Shown piece by piece: positions 9,704-19,122 of a stretch of 64,000 nucleotides of DNA. Position numbers and translations under genes: made by a program. This DNA is from JAVJSD01 sp040219575 (GTDB lineage Bacteria; Planctomycetota; Planctomycetia; Pirellulales; Pirellulaceae), in the NCBI GenBank assembly GCA_040219575.1, contig JAVJSD010000083.1, positions 1-64,000 on the forward strand, in the 5' to 3' direction. The notes under the pieces are model-generated. The model made no database searches and was not told the origin of the DNA. It saw only the letters and a program-made list of their open reading frames with translations. How positions within the stretch are numbered: the stretch's first letter is position 1; each line of letters starts with the position of its first letter.

Positions 9704-10201
9704 TTACAGTGAGTCCATGAACTGGTCGGCGGATTGCTTGGTGAGGCACTTGTGCAGTGTTTCCCCGGCGAGCATGCAGGGGGCGTATTCGCAGGCGCCC
9801 AGGCACTCGCCGAATTCGAGCGTCAGCTTGCCGTCGGCGGTCGTCTGTCCCGGGCGGATGCCGAGCCGCTGGCACATGTGCTCCAGCACTTCCTCTCCGC
9901 CGCGAAAGGCGCAGCTCACCGAGCGGCAGACCCAGGCCCGCGTCTGGCCGTGCGGCGCGTCTTGCTTGAAGAAACCGTAGAAGCTGAGCGTGTCCTGCAC
10001 CTGGGCCGGCGCGAGCTCGAGAATCTCGGCGATCTCGACCACCGCCTGCAGCGGCACGTGCCGCAGTCGCTCGTTGACGATGTGCAGCGCCGGCAGCGTG
10101 ACCGCCTGCTTGTCGGGGTAGCGGGGTAGGTAGGCCTTGATCGCCGCGACCATTTCATCGGTCAGGACTCGCTCGGCCGTGGCGCTGTCTCCGTTCGACA
10201 T
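9704..10201 (-). CDS. nuoE: NADH-quinone oxidoreductase subunit E
   Basis: Thioredoxin-like 2Fe-2S subunit of the NADH dehydrogenase module. The 165-residue protein carries the four cluster cysteines as CRSVSC near residue 93 and GECLGACEYAPC near 133. The ATG at 10201 (MSNGDSATAERV) is chosen; the reading frame continues upstream only as a shadow of nuoD. It lies 47 bp after nuoD and 70 bp before nuoF. Confidence 0.95.
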   Translation of the reverse strand: MSNGDSATAERVLTDEMVAAIKAYLPRYPDKQAVTLPALHIVNERLRHVPLQAVVEIAEILELAPAQVQDTLSFYGFFKQDAPHGQTRAWVCRSVSCAFRGGEEVLEHMCQRLGIRPGQTTADGKLTLEFGECLGACEYAPCMLAGETLHKCLTKQSADQFMDSL

Positions 10202-10248
10202 CGGGCTGATTCTGCTGGGGCTGTCGGGCTGGAAGGTGGGAGGGAAGA

Positions 10249-11466
10249 CTACCGATCGAGTTCCGCGGCGATGATGTTCAAGCTGCCGAGCACCGCCACG
10301 ACGTCGCTCAGCGTATGGCCCCGGATCAACGCCGGGAACATCGCAAAATGGATAAACGACGGCGGCCGACAGCGGGCGCGGTACGCCACGTCGCTGCCGT
10401 CTCCCACGACGTAGAATCCGAGTTCGCCGTTGGGGGCCTCGATCGCCGAGTACACCTCGTCGTGCGGAACTTCGAAGCCGCGATTGGCCATCACCAACTC
10501 GAAGTGCGTGATCGTGCCTTCGATCGATTGCCACACGGCCTGTTTGCCGGGCAGCGCCGTCCGTTCGTCGACGCCCACGTTCACCGGGCCCGACGGCAGG
10601 TTCTCGAGCGCCTGCTCGACGATCTTCAAGCTCTCCCGCATCTCGAACATGCGGACCAGGTAGCGGGCGTAGCAGTCGCCGGACTTCATGCAACAAACGT
10701 CGAAATCGAAATCCTCGTACGCCAGGTAGGGCGCGTCCTTGCGCAGATCGACCGTTACGCCGCTGGCCCGGGCGATCGGCCCGGTGGCGCTGCGGTTGAT
10801 CGCCTCCTCGCGGCTCATCACGCCCACGCCCTTGGTGCGATCGACGAAGATGCGATTGCGGTTGAGCAGCCGCTCCATGTCGTCGAGCGTCTTGGGGAAG
10901 TCGCGCAGGAAGGCGCGGATCTTCTCGATCGAAACCGGCGTCGCGTCGTGCATCAGCCCGCCGACCCGGGTGTAGCTGTTGGTGAACCGCGCGCCGCACA
11001 TCGACTCGAAGATGTCGTAGATCACCTCCCGCTGCCAGAAGCCGTACAGGAAGAACGTGAAGGCCCCGGTGTCGAGTCCCATCGCCCCCACGCACAGCAG
11101 GTGGTCGCTGATGCGGGCCAGTTCGGCGATGATCACGCGGAGGTACTGGCAACGGCGCGTGAGTTCGATCCCCATCAACTTCTCGACCGCGCCGTGCCAG
11201 GCCACGTTGTTGGCCATCGGCGAGATGTAGTTCATGCGGTCGGTGACGGTGACGTACTGGTTGTAATCGAGGTGCTCGCCGATCTTTTCGAAGCCGGAGT
11301 GCAGGTAGCCGATGTCGGGAATCGCGTCGACCACGCGTTCGCCGTCGAGCTTGAGCACCAGACGCAACGTGGTGTGCGTGGCCGGGTGCTGCGGACCGAA
11401 ATTGAGCGTCCACAGGTAGTCCTGCCCGGTTTCGTTCGGCGGCGCGGCGACTTCGGTAAGCGGCAT
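10249..11466 (-). CDS. nuoD: NADH-quinone oxidoreductase subunit D
   Basis: The 49-kDa-type subunit that lines the quinone cavity, related to the large subunit of NiFe hydrogenases. The 405-residue protein starts with the family motif LNFGPQHPATHTTLRLVLKLDGE near residue 20 and contains IGYLHSGFEKIGE and the C-terminal segment with the conserved Asp-Arg end (AAELDR). It is separate from NuoC, not fused as in E. coli. It lies 26 bp after nuoC. Confidence 0.96.
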   Translation of the reverse strand: MPLTEVAAPPNETGQDYLWTLNFGPQHPATHTTLRLVLKLDGERVVDAIPDIGYLHSGFEKIGEHLDYNQYVTVTDRMNYISPMANNVAWHGAVEKLMGIELTRRCQYLRVIIAELARISDHLLCVGAMGLDTGAFTFFLYGFWQREVIYDIFESMCGARFTNSYTRVGGLMHDATPVSIEKIRAFLRDFPKTLDDMERLLNRNRIFVDRTKGVGVMSREEAINRSATGPIARASGVTVDLRKDAPYLAYEDFDFDVCCMKSGDCYARYLVRMFEMRESLKIVEQALENLPSGPVNVGVDERTALPGKQAVWQSIEGTITHFELVMANRGFEVPHDEVYSAIEAPNGELGFYVVGDGSDVAYRARCRPPSFIHFAMFPALIRGHTLSDVVAVLGSLNIIAAELDR

Positions 11467-11492
11467 CGCAGGGAGTCTCGAGGAAAGGCGGT

Positions 11493-12092
11493 CTAGTAGT
11501 CGCCGCGGCGGAGGACGGGGAAGTTATGCCGTTCGCCGCGGCCCTGCAGCGGATAGTCTTTCCGCAGTGGATGGGCGGTGAACTCTTGGGGCAACAGGAT
11601 CCGCCGCAGGTCGCCATGCCCCTCGAACGTGATCCCGAACAGGTCGTAGACCTCGCGCTCCAGCCAGTTCGCGCCTTCCCACAAGGGCGTGATGGAGGAA
11701 ATCGACAACTCGGGCTCGTTCAGCATCACGCGGATCGTCAGCCGCAGGTTGTCCGCGGTGCGGCACAGGATGTAGACCAGCCCGAAACGATCCGTCGCGT
11801 CTCGATAGCGGAGATAGTCGACGCAGGTGACGTCGACCAGCAGGTCGAAGCCGTGTTCGTCGCGAAGAAACCGCATCACCTCCAGCAGCGACGCCCGGGG
11901 CGCCGTCACGCGCGTCTCACCGCGAAATTCACTGCTGGTGAGATCGTCGTACCGGGCCTTCAACGCATTGACGACATCTTCACTGACGGGCACGTCTTGT
12001 TCCCTGATCTTGTTCGCCGGGTATTGGCTTGCGGGGCTTGTCGATCCGCCTGGGGCTTCTGGTCCGGTCGGGGCTACTGGTTGGCGGTCCAC
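11493..12092 (-). CDS. nuoC: NADH-quinone oxidoreductase subunit C
   Basis: The 30-kDa-type subunit of the peripheral arm. The 199-residue protein carries the diagnostic segment WLEREVYDLFGITFEGH near residue 140 followed by RRILLPQEF and HPLRKDYPL. With the ATG at 12092 it overlaps nuoB by 19 bp and has a Pro/Ser-rich lead of about 30 residues. A GTG about 33 codons downstream, at the start of VPVSEDVV, would remove both the overlap and this lead, so the exact start is uncertain. Confidence 0.93.
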   Translation of the reverse strand: MDRQPVAPTGPEAPGGSTSPASQYPANKIREQDVPVSEDVVNALKARYDDLTSSEFRGETRVTAPRASLLEVMRFLRDEHGFDLLVDVTCVDYLRYRDATDRFGLVYILCRTADNLRLTIRVMLNEPELSISSITPLWEGANWLEREVYDLFGITFEGHGDLRRILLPQEFTAHPLRKDYPLQGRGERHNFPVLRRGDY

Positions 12093-12643
12093 TCGCGCGG
12101 CGGAAGTTGGCCGATGACCGGCAACTCCATCAGCGCCCGCTTGGTTTGCTGTCGCTGAGGCGTCTTGAATTCGGCCCCCGTGATCGTTCCTTCACGCTGA
12201 ATCTGGTCCTGCAGGTCGATGATGGCCTGGATGATCTGTTCGGGCCGCGGCGGGCAGCCGGGGATGTACATGTCGACGGGAATGAAGCGGTCGACCCCCT
12301 GCACCACGCAGTAGGTGTCGAACACGCCGCCGGTCGAGGCGCAGGCGCCCATCGAAATGCACCACTTCGGTTCGTGCATCTGCTGCCAGATCCGCTGCAA
12401 CACCGGCAGCATCTTCATCACCACCCGGCCGGCCACGATCATCAGGTCGCACTGCCGCGGACTGAAGCGGAACACCTCGGCGCCGAAGCGAGCCACGTCG
12501 TGACGGCTGGCGCCCATCGCCATCAGTTCGATGCCGCAACAGGCCGTGGCGAAGGGCATCGGCCAGAGGCTGTTTTTGCGGCACCAGTTGCCGAGTTCGT
12601 CGAGCTTGGTGATGACGACGTTGTCGGGGAGGTCTATCTCCAT
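12074..12643 (-). CDS. nuoB: NADH-quinone oxidoreductase subunit B
   Basis: The subunit that binds cluster N2, the last electron carrier before quinone. The 189-residue protein has the tandem-cysteine motif (ATACCGIELMAMG near residue 34), GACASTGG near 100 and IPGCPPRPE near 130, which together supply the four N2 ligands. The start overlaps nuoA by 10 bp and the end overlaps nuoC. Confidence 0.96.
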   Translation of the reverse strand: MEIDLPDNVVITKLDELGNWCRKNSLWPMPFATACCGIELMAMGASRHDVARFGAEVFRFSPRQCDLMIVAGRVVMKMLPVLQRIWQQMHEPKWCISMGACASTGGVFDTYCVVQGVDRFIPVDMYIPGCPPRPEQIIQAIIDLQDQIQREGTITGAEFKTPQRQQTKRALMELPVIGQLPPREWTANQ

Positions 12644-13044
12644 CGGAAGACTCCTTTTCTCCAGGCGTAAAACAGGCCCAGCGCCAGGAGCGCGATGAAC
12701 ACCATCACCTCGCCGAACACCAGCATTCGAAAGCTGCCGACCTCCACTCCCGCCTGCTTGGCGACCTGATCGAGGCCGTGGTCGTGGTCGCGCGAGGCGA
12801 CCGCCCAGGGATAGAGGAACAACAGCTCCACGTCGAACAGCAGGAAGGCGATGGCCACCAGGTGAAATCGCACGTCGAATCGCCGACGGGCGTCGTGAAT
12901 CGGATCCATCCCGCTTTCATAAGGCATTTGCTTGACCGCACTATTGCGGCGCGGCCCGAGCAATCGCCCCACGCCAATCATGCCGATGGCGACGGCGGCA
13001 GCGCACCCCGCGAAAAGCAGAATTGGAACCAGGGTCTCTTCCAT
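12634..13044 (-). CDS. nuoA: NADH-quinone oxidoreductase subunit A
   Basis: Small three-helix membrane subunit and first gene of the nuo operon. Family features in the 136 residues are the polar loop KQMPYESGMDPIHDARRRFDVRFHLVAIAFLLFDVELLFLYPWA (given here in part by its key residues E42, D45 and the FDVE motif) and the last helix MLVFGEVMVFIALLALGLFYAWRKG. A promoter with consensus -35 lies about 110 bp upstream. Confidence 0.95.
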   Translation of the reverse strand: MEETLVPILLFAGCAAAVAIGMIGVGRLLGPRRNSAVKQMPYESGMDPIHDARRRFDVRFHLVAIAFLLFDVELLFLYPWAVASRDHDHGLDQVAKQAGVEVGSFRMLVFGEVMVFIALLALGLFYAWRKGVFRWR

Positions 13045-13151
13045 AACCTATTTCAAACAAAGGGATTGCGGCACTTGCCGAGGACTTTGTGAATCTTGTC
13101 ACAAGGCCAGCCAAAATAAAAGGCGGTCCCGTCCGGCCGCGCTTGCACGGT

Positions 13152-13181
13152 ATCGTATCGGCCCTCGCGTCGATGTGTCAA
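13152..13181 (-). promoter_or_regulatory. Probable nuo operon promoter
   Basis: On the minus strand a TTGACA -35 (13176-13181) is followed after 18 bp by TACGAT as -10 (13152-13157). This is the best sigma-70-like match in the 300-bp gap upstream of nuoA and would give a leader of about 100 nt. Confidence 0.5.
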
Positions 13182-13262
13182 CCACCCGCGCGCTGGCGCG
13201 TAAGTGAAGTTCCCGCAAAGCACTTACGCCTCTGCGTCGCGACGGCGAGGTGACGTCCTCGG

Positions 13263-13345
13263 GTAGCCCAACTCGTAAGAGCTCGTGAGAGTTCGGCAGT
13301 TCGCCGCCGCGACGCAAGTTCCCGAAGTCGCAAGACCTCTGCTAC
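13263..13345. repeat. Degenerate GTAGC-family double-hairpin element
   Basis: The ends are GTAGC (left) and GCTAC (right) with imperfect internal hairpins (AACTCGTAAGAG, CTCGTGAGAG, CCGAAGTCGCAAGACC). It lies directly against the stop codon of the gene ending at 13346. Confidence 0.55.
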
Positions 13346-13882
13346 TCAATCCTCCTCGGGCGGGTAACGCAGCAGCGTGATGACGAACTCCAGCTTCTCG
13401 CGCGACCGCACGCGGTCCTCCGAGAGGTCGGCAACCTTCCCTCCCACGACGGCTTGTTCGTCGAGATAGGAAGTGACTCCCCCAGCGAGGCGCCGTGCAG
13501 CGCCGTTGAGAGACAGTCCCACCGTCGTGCGGGTCGAGGTTTCCAAGAAGGAACGCACCTTCTCGCCCGAGGCGTTCACGGAGAAACCGCCGCTGTCGAT
13601 CGCCCGCCGGTAGAACAGGTCGACCACGAACGCGCCGTCGTCTTTGGCGCGGAGTGTGCCCTCAAACGTCCGAACTTGTCCGCCGCCTTCGACTTTCACG
13701 CGAAAGGGCGCATCCGGCCGGGCGACGACTTCCAGGCGATGAAGCAGCAAATCTCGCGGCATGTCGGCCACCAGCGTCTTGGGGTAGCCGACCTCATCCA
13801 GGCGCAGCAGATAGTCTTCCGCTGAAGTCAACGACGCACAACAAGCTTGCAGGGCGACCGTCAAAAGTAGAATTCGCAACAT
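13346..13882 (-). CDS. Small secreted protein of unknown function
   Basis: The 178-residue protein begins with a clear signal peptide (MLRILLLTVALQACCASLTSAED). A predicted beta-rich mature region follows with no motif I recognise. It ends in LLRYPPEED. A Shine-Dalgarno-like AAGGAA stands about 7 nt before the ATG. It follows the PmoA-like gene by about 40 bp on the same strand, so the two may be co-transcribed. The sequence resembles secreted proteins built from repeated beta strands, but I cannot assign a family. Confidence 0.75.
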   Translation of the reverse strand: MLRILLLTVALQACCASLTSAEDYLLRLDEVGYPKTLVADMPRDLLLHRLEVVARPDAPFRVKVEGGGQVRTFEGTLRAKDDGAFVVDLFYRRAIDSGGFSVNASGEKVRSFLETSTRTTVGLSLNGAARRLAGGVTSYLDEQAVVGGKVADLSEDRVRSREKLEFVITLLRYPPEED

Positions 13883-13921
13883 GGGGGATTCCTTTCCTGC
13901 GAGGCGTCGCTCAGGTTTCGA

Positions 13922-14839
13922 TCACGTCCGGACGATCTCGTACTGCTGATGCTTGGCGGTTGATTTTTCCACGCGATAGGTGGGACGGGCTTCGAAGTCG
14001 GCCGCCACTTGCGCGGCCCGGCCGGCGTCGATGTCGCCGCCGTGCACGTGCAGCAGGTATCGCAGCATTAGCGGGGCGTCCTTGGTGGTTTCGCGCGGGG
14101 TATGCATGCACGACGAGGCGCCCATCCAGCCATCTTCGCGGACATGCCAGTGATTGGGGTGGCCGGGATTGCCCGAGTGGTCGAAGTAGGTGATTCCCTC
14201 GACGCCGCCCGCCGGCACGGGGCCGCTGTAGTCCATCCAGGCCGCCTGCTTGCCGAAGATGTTCGGTTCGCCGCGCCGCGCGTCGCTGTCGGTCAATTGG
14301 CCGCCGCCGAAATGCGCGGAGAGGTTCTTCGCCACGCGCACCGCCAGGAAGCCGAAGTTCGTCTGGCCGAATTCCAGCGTGTCGGACTTGGGCGTAAAGG
14401 TCGATTGAAGTTCGAGCAAGGTCTCCTGCTTCTTGCCCCCCGCCGCGGCGTCGCCCGGTCGCATGACGACCACGAGCTGTTGCTCCAGCAACTCGCGCGG
14501 ATCGTGGCCGTCGTACCAGCCCAACAGCACGGCCATCGCGCACTCGTCGTCGCGGTCTTCATACACCAGCCAGTTTTTCTGACGAATGCGGGCGGCGCCG
14601 TTGTTGCTCCAGAAATCGATCCCCAGCACCTTGTTGTGCGCGAACCACACGGACTGGTGATGATCGTGATTGGCCGCGCCGGGATGTCCCATCCGCGTCA
14701 GCGAACTGCCCGAAGGCCCCAGCAGGGGATAGAAAAACGGCCGGGGATAGTCGGCGCCGAAATGCCACCGCAGGCGTTCGACGCCGTCGATCTGGAAAGA
14801 GGCCTGGTGGCCGGGCAGGGGAAGTATGGTGCAGGGCAT
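13922..14839 (-). CDS. PmoA-like protein (DUF6807)
   Basis: The 305-residue protein matches the planctomycete family labelled methane oxygenase PmoA (PF14100), a misleading name: members are soluble beta-sandwich proteins found near carbohydrate genes. Family-like segments are RPFFYPLLGPSG near residue 33, HHQSVWFAHNKV near 60 (His-rich, possibly metal or sugar binding) and NHWHVREDGWMGASSCMH near 233. No signal peptide is evident. The family has no established reaction that I can state. Confidence 0.8.
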   Translation of the reverse strand: MPCTILPLPGHQASFQIDGVERLRWHFGADYPRPFFYPLLGPSGSSLTRMGHPGAANHDHHQSVWFAHNKVLGIDFWSNNGAARIRQKNWLVYEDRDDECAMAVLLGWYDGHDPRELLEQQLVVVMRPGDAAAGGKKQETLLELQSTFTPKSDTLEFGQTNFGFLAVRVAKNLSAHFGGGQLTDSDARRGEPNIFGKQAAWMDYSGPVPAGGVEGITYFDHSGNPGHPNHWHVREDGWMGASSCMHTPRETTKDAPLMLRYLLHVHGGDIDAGRAAQVAADFEARPTYRVEKSTAKHQQYEIVRT

Positions 14840-14989
14840 GATCGGCGATCGGCGGGAGTAGGGCAGTGCGGGCGCGCTTCGGATGGTCGCATCGTTGCGG
14901 CGGTTCGCGCGAATCGTCGAGTCGGCGATGAAATATCGGCGTGACCAACTCGCTTACTCACGACGACAGGGCGTCTGTCCTGAAACTTC

Positions 14990-15052
14990 GTAGCGGAAGT
15001 CGTGAGACTTCCGACGGCACGGAAAATGTGGAACACTCACAAGTTCCGCGAC
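14990..15052. repeat. GTAGC-family double-hairpin element (GTGA-loop type)
   Basis: The left hairpin is CGGAAGTC-GTGA-GACTTCCG. The right one is GGAACACTCACAAGTTCC, imperfect. It stands between the PmoA-like gene and the gene ending at 15095. Confidence 0.7.
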
Positions 15053-15094
15053 AACGCGACAAGTCGATTTGCCGCATCGGCGTCTCCGCGGAAC

Positions 15095-17650
15095 CTAGAA
15101 CGGCACGCCGGGCGTGGCCGGCTTCTCCGGAGTCGGCGGCTCGACGGGGCCTTCGAGCGGCGAAGCAGGTACATCGTCGGGCAACGGACGCGGCGTCGTC
15201 GCGGCAGGGCCGGCGGGCGGACCGGCGCCCTCCTCCAACTCCGGCAGCGGTGTGGGCGTCGTCTCGTAGGCGATCGCCTTCGACGAGAGCTGTTCGCGCC
15301 AACGTTGCACGTAGAGTTGGTTCTTGCGTTCGGTGAATTCCGGACGATACAGCAGCGTCTTGCCGGTGATCCGCCGCAGGTTCTCGAAGGCCAGAACGCG
15401 GAAATCCATCCGCTCGTGCGCCAATCCGGCCACGAGCTCCTCGGCGTTGGTTTCCTTCAACTGCTCGGGCGAATAACCCCACAACATGCGATACAGCTGC
15501 GCCGCCTCGGGACCGCGTTGTTTCTCGAGCGCCACGCGAACCTCCGCGGCGGTGGCGGGACCGCGGGCGATCGCGTCTTGCAGAGAATCGAACGCATCGT
15601 CCCAGTACGACTTCTGAAACGCGTCGTTCAATTCGTTGACGAACGGCTCGAACTGACCGAGATAGCTCAAGCTGCGCACGGCGAGCGACCGCACTTCCAC
15701 GCGACGATCGTCGAGCAGTTCGTTCAGCGTCAGCCGGACCGGCGTGTCGGACTTGAGGAAGCCCTCCATGGTCCGCGACGCCAGGCGGTCGGGATCGGCA
15801 TGGCTCGGCGGAGTCACCCACTCGGGAATCTCCAGCGCGGTCACCGTGCGACCAGCGGCGCCGTCGACCAGAATTCGAACCTGGCCCGCGTTGATCGCCA
15901 CTTTGGCGCCCGCTTCTTCCCATTCCACGCGGCCGCTGGCGACGAACATCCTGGTGATCTTGATCGCCGGGCTGCCGTCTTCGGGAACGACCTCGGGATT
16001 GGCCCCTGGCGGCAGGTAATTCCTCACCTCGACCGCCAGCACGGAATCGGCGCTGCTGAAGGTCACCACACCGACGCGCCCGCCCAATTGCAGCCCGATC
16101 TCCGCGTCGGCGCGGCCGGCGGTCACGATCACGGCTCGCCCGTAGTCCATCTGCATCAGCGGCGTGCCTTCGCGAAGCGGAGCGCCCATTTGCACCAACG
16201 ACGGACCCGACAGCGTAACTTGAATACCGGGGGCCAACGCGATCTGCGGACGATACGTGGGCAGGGCCATCAGCCGGTCGCCCGACGAGAGCGTGGCGGA
16301 AGTCGGCAAGCGGTTCCACATCGATCCGTCGGGCTTTTCGATGATCAGCACCTGGTCGTCGGAGATGAAGCGGCCCACATCCAGTCCGGCAGCGGCGGCG
16401 CCGCCGGTCGGCGGTGGTTCGACGGGCGTTGTTGGCGGCGTCGGCGTTGTTGGCGGCGTGTCGGTTGTCGGCTCCGTCACCTTGTCACCGGGATCGCCGG
16501 GCGTTGGAGGAACCGGCATCGGAGGCGGAGTCACGGGAACGGGAGCCGGGGGGGGCGTGACGGGATCGCCTCCACCGTCGGGCGCGGGAGTGCCGCCGCC
16601 GGGAACCGGCGGCTCCGCGGGCGGACCGGGTACTTTCACCGTCTCGCCCGGCACGGGGTTAATGACGCCGTCTCCCGGAAGTCCTCTCGGATCCTCGGGC
16701 AAGGCCGGGCGAACCGCGGGACCGCCGTCGGCATCCGCGTCCTCGCTGGGAGCGCCGTCACTCGAATCCCCGTCGCTTGAGTCTCCGTCCGCGTCTCCAT
16801 CTGCGGCGACTCCGTCCGTCGGGCTCGTGGCCGGATTCTCCCCTTCGTCGGCGCCCGATTCGTTTTCCCCCTCGGCCGAACTGGAAAACAGCTTGGCGAT
16901 GGGGTGTTCGTTGTTGAGCGGCCCCATCACGGCCAGCGCCGCGACGACCAGTCCGAACGATAACAGCAAGGCCAGCGCCGCCGGCCATAGCCGTGGATGA
17001 CGCGTGGCGCGGAGGTAGTCGGGCACCTCGGGCTTGGCCCGGGTCACCTTCTCGGCGGTCTCCTCCTCCGTCTCATTGTTGGCGGGCGGCTGAACGAGCC
17101 GCGAGGAATCCTGCACGGGCGGCGTATGCATCGGAGGCGCCTCGACGTCGCCGGCGTTCGCCCCCTCGGTGGTTGAGCTTCCCGCGCCGTTGCCGCTCGT
17201 GGATTGCGGATCGGCCGTTGTGGTTGCGGCGGCGGCGAGCGCCCCTTCCGCCGTCGCGGGCACGTCGAGCGCGGCCAGTCGATAAACGCGCTCGCGCAAT
17301 TTGGGGGGAACCTCGGCCGGTTCGCCGAGCACGAGCGTCAACACCTGGTGGCACGAGGCGACCTCGGCGAGATGCGAGTCCGACTCCAGGCAGACCTTTT
17401 CGAAGTCCGGCACGCGGTCGGCGGGCAGCGTGTTGTCGAGATACTCGGCCACGGTGTTCGGGTCGAGCCCCATCCCGCGCCCCTCGAGCTTGGGCGCCGC
17501 CAGCCGCAGTCGCGTGATCGACGAGCGAACACGGTGCACCAGATCGCTGGCGAACTTGCTCTCTTCGATCTTCTGCTTCAGTTCTTCGGCGTCGGCCGGC
17601 TCGAGGATGTCGTCGAGGTAGGCCAACATGGTTCGCAGCGTCAGTCGCAT
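15095..17650 (-). CDS. Membrane-anchored FecR-like protein with Pro-rich linker
   Basis: An 851-residue planctomycete-type protein. Residues 1-110 are soluble and helical, resembling the N-terminal anti-sigma-like domains common in this phylum, but without a clear zinc motif. One transmembrane segment lies near 220-245 (LWPAALALLLSFGLVVAALAV). An acidic Asp/Ser/Gly stretch and a long Pro/Thr-rich linker (about 265-420) follow, then a FecR-like beta domain (about 430-600) and a helical C-terminal part with HEAT-like repeats, ending again in Pro-rich sequence. It is probably an envelope sensor or structural protein; the function is unknown. Confidence 0.75.
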   Translation of the reverse strand: MRLTLRTMLAYLDDILEPADAEELKQKIEESKFASDLVHRVRSSITRLRLAAPKLEGRGMGLDPNTVAEYLDNTLPADRVPDFEKVCLESDSHLAEVASCHQVLTLVLGEPAEVPPKLRERVYRLAALDVPATAEGALAAAATTTADPQSTSGNGAGSSTTEGANAGDVEAPPMHTPPVQDSSRLVQPPANNETEEETAEKVTRAKPEVPDYLRATRHPRLWPAALALLLSFGLVVAALAVMGPLNNEHPIAKLFSSSAEGENESGADEGENPATSPTDGVAADGDADGDSSDGDSSDGAPSEDADADGGPAVRPALPEDPRGLPGDGVINPVPGETVKVPGPPAEPPVPGGGTPAPDGGGDPVTPPPAPVPVTPPPMPVPPTPGDPGDKVTEPTTDTPPTTPTPPTTPVEPPPTGGAAAAGLDVGRFISDDQVLIIEKPDGSMWNRLPTSATLSSGDRLMALPTYRPQIALAPGIQVTLSGPSLVQMGAPLREGTPLMQMDYGRAVIVTAGRADAEIGLQLGGRVGVVTFSSADSVLAVEVRNYLPPGANPEVVPEDGSPAIKITRMFVASGRVEWEEAGAKVAINAGQVRILVDGAAGRTVTALEIPEWVTPPSHADPDRLASRTMEGFLKSDTPVRLTLNELLDDRRVEVRSLAVRSLSYLGQFEPFVNELNDAFQKSYWDDAFDSLQDAIARGPATAAEVRVALEKQRGPEAAQLYRMLWGYSPEQLKETNAEELVAGLAHERMDFRVLAFENLRRITGKTLLYRPEFTERKNQLYVQRWREQLSSKAIAYETTPTPLPELEEGAGPPAGPAATTPRPLPDDVPASPLEGPVEPPTPEKPATPGVPF

Positions 17651-17874
17651 GGCGTCGATCCAGAATCGAAGGGGGCGAATCCCGAATCACCGGATCCGAG
17701 TTGTCGGCGCGGGGAGTTCGGTGTTTGGGGGGAATAGTGTCGGCTCGGGCCCCCATCCGTGCAATGCGAACTTGAGAATCATCGCCGCGACGGGCTCCCA
17801 AGTCAGCAATGCGTTGACACCAAACGAGTTGCGGCATCTCGCCAGCGGCGGATATCTTTTTCCTCGCGTCTGCT

Positions 17875-18888
17875 TCACATCCGCTTGTCCACCGCCGCGG
17901 CGATTCGGGCGCAGGCGGCCATCACCTCGTTGAACTGGGCGAAGTTGAGCGACTGGTAGCCGTCGCTGAGGGCCTCCTCGGGATTGGGATGCACCTCCAG
18001 AATCAGGCCGTCCGCGCCGGCCGCCACCGACGCCATCGCCATGTCACGCACGAGATACGTGTGGCCGGTTCCGTGGCTGGGATCCACCACCACCGGCAGG
18101 TGCGTCTTGTGATGCAGGTAAGGAACCGTGGCCAGCGGCAGGGTGAACCGCGTGTGCGATTCGAAGGTGCGGATGCCGCGCTCGCAAAGCATCACGTTTG
18201 GATTGCCCTCGTTGAGGATGTACTCGGCCGCCAACAGCAGCTCGTCGATCGTGGCGCTCGCCCCTCGCTTGAGCAGCACCGGTCGATCGGTGTTGCCCAC
18301 CGCCTCCAGCAGGCGGTAGTTCTGCATGTTGCGGGCGCCGATCTGCAACACGTCGGAGTATTCGGCCACCAGATCGACGTCGTCGGTCGACATGACTTCG
18401 GTGACCACCGCCAGTCCGGTTTCCTCGCGGGCCAGGGCCAGGAGTTTGAGTCCCTCTTCCTTCAGGCCCTGGAAGCTGTAGGGACTGGTGCGCGGCTTGA
18501 ACGCGCCGCCGCGGAGGCCCTTGGCGCCCGCCGCCTTCACCGCCCGAGCCGTACTGACGATCTGCTCTTCACTCTCGACCGAACAGGGGCCCGCGATCAC
18601 GCCGAGCGCCCCAGCTCCCACCTTCAGGTCGAGAACCTGCACCTGCGTCGGCTCGGGTTTCACTTCGCGGCTGGCGACCTTGTACGGCGCCAGAATGGGA
18701 ACCACTTCGGCGACGCCGGGGCCGCTTTCCAGCGACTCCTTGGTTTGCTCGCGTTTCTCGCCGATGGCGGCGATCACCGTTCGCTCGGTGCCGACGATCG
18801 GGTGCGCCTTCAGCCCCAAGGCCTCGACGCGCTCGATCATGTGGTCGATCTGCTCCTGGGTGGCGTTCTTTTCCATTACGACGATCAT
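17875..18888 (-). CDS. aroF: 3-deoxy-7-phosphoheptulonate (DAHP) synthase, type I-beta
   Basis: First enzyme of the shikimate pathway: it joins phosphoenolpyruvate and erythrose 4-phosphate. The 337-residue protein has an N-terminal ferredoxin-like regulatory domain (residues 1-70, starting MIVVMEK) and a TIM-barrel with AGPCSVESEEQ near 105, KPRTSPYSFQG, IGARNMQNY, LKRG, CERGIRTFE and VDPSHGTGH. This is the layout of the Thermotoga-type enzyme, where the N-terminal domain gives Tyr/Phe feedback inhibition. ATG 18888 is chosen because AAGGAG stands 9 nt upstream (18898-18903); an ATG at 18936 is possible. It lies directly behind a leader-peptide attenuator. Confidence 0.95.
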   Translation of the reverse strand: MIVVMEKNATQEQIDHMIERVEALGLKAHPIVGTERTVIAAIGEKREQTKESLESGPGVAEVVPILAPYKVASREVKPEPTQVQVLDLKVGAGALGVIAGPCSVESEEQIVSTARAVKAAGAKGLRGGAFKPRTSPYSFQGLKEEGLKLLALAREETGLAVVTEVMSTDDVDLVAEYSDVLQIGARNMQNYRLLEAVGNTDRPVLLKRGASATIDELLLAAEYILNEGNPNVMLCERGIRTFESHTRFTLPLATVPYLHHKTHLPVVVDPSHGTGHTYLVRDMAMASVAAGADGLILEVHPNPEEALSDGYQSLNFAQFNEVMAACARIAAAVDKRM

Positions 18889-19060
18889 CGAAAACAGCTC
18901 CTTGGGGGCGGGGGGCGCCGCGGTCAGCGCGATCATGATTGGTTCTTCCGGCGGCAGGGGGAAACGGGGCGGTCGGTCGCGACTCGATCGCCCGTCGATC
19001 GTCACCAGGGAGCCGTGCTCGTCTGGTATCTTTCCCGTCGGCCGGAGGCGGGGTTCACCA

Positions 19061-19100
19061 AATAAAAAAGCCCCGACGACCGGCTCGGGTCTCGGGGCTT
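19061..19100 (-). terminator. Intrinsic terminator in the DAHP synthase leader (attenuator)
   Basis: Read on the minus strand, a stem of AAGCCCCGA plus GACC pairs with GGTC plus TCGGGGCTT, with a single bulged G and a 6-nt loop. A run of T (TTTTTTATTT) follows. It lies 23 nt after the leader-peptide stop and about 170 nt before the DAHP synthase start, so it would stop transcription before the gene. Confidence 0.85.
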
Positions 19101-19122
19101 GAGTCTCTTGCTTAGCGTCTGG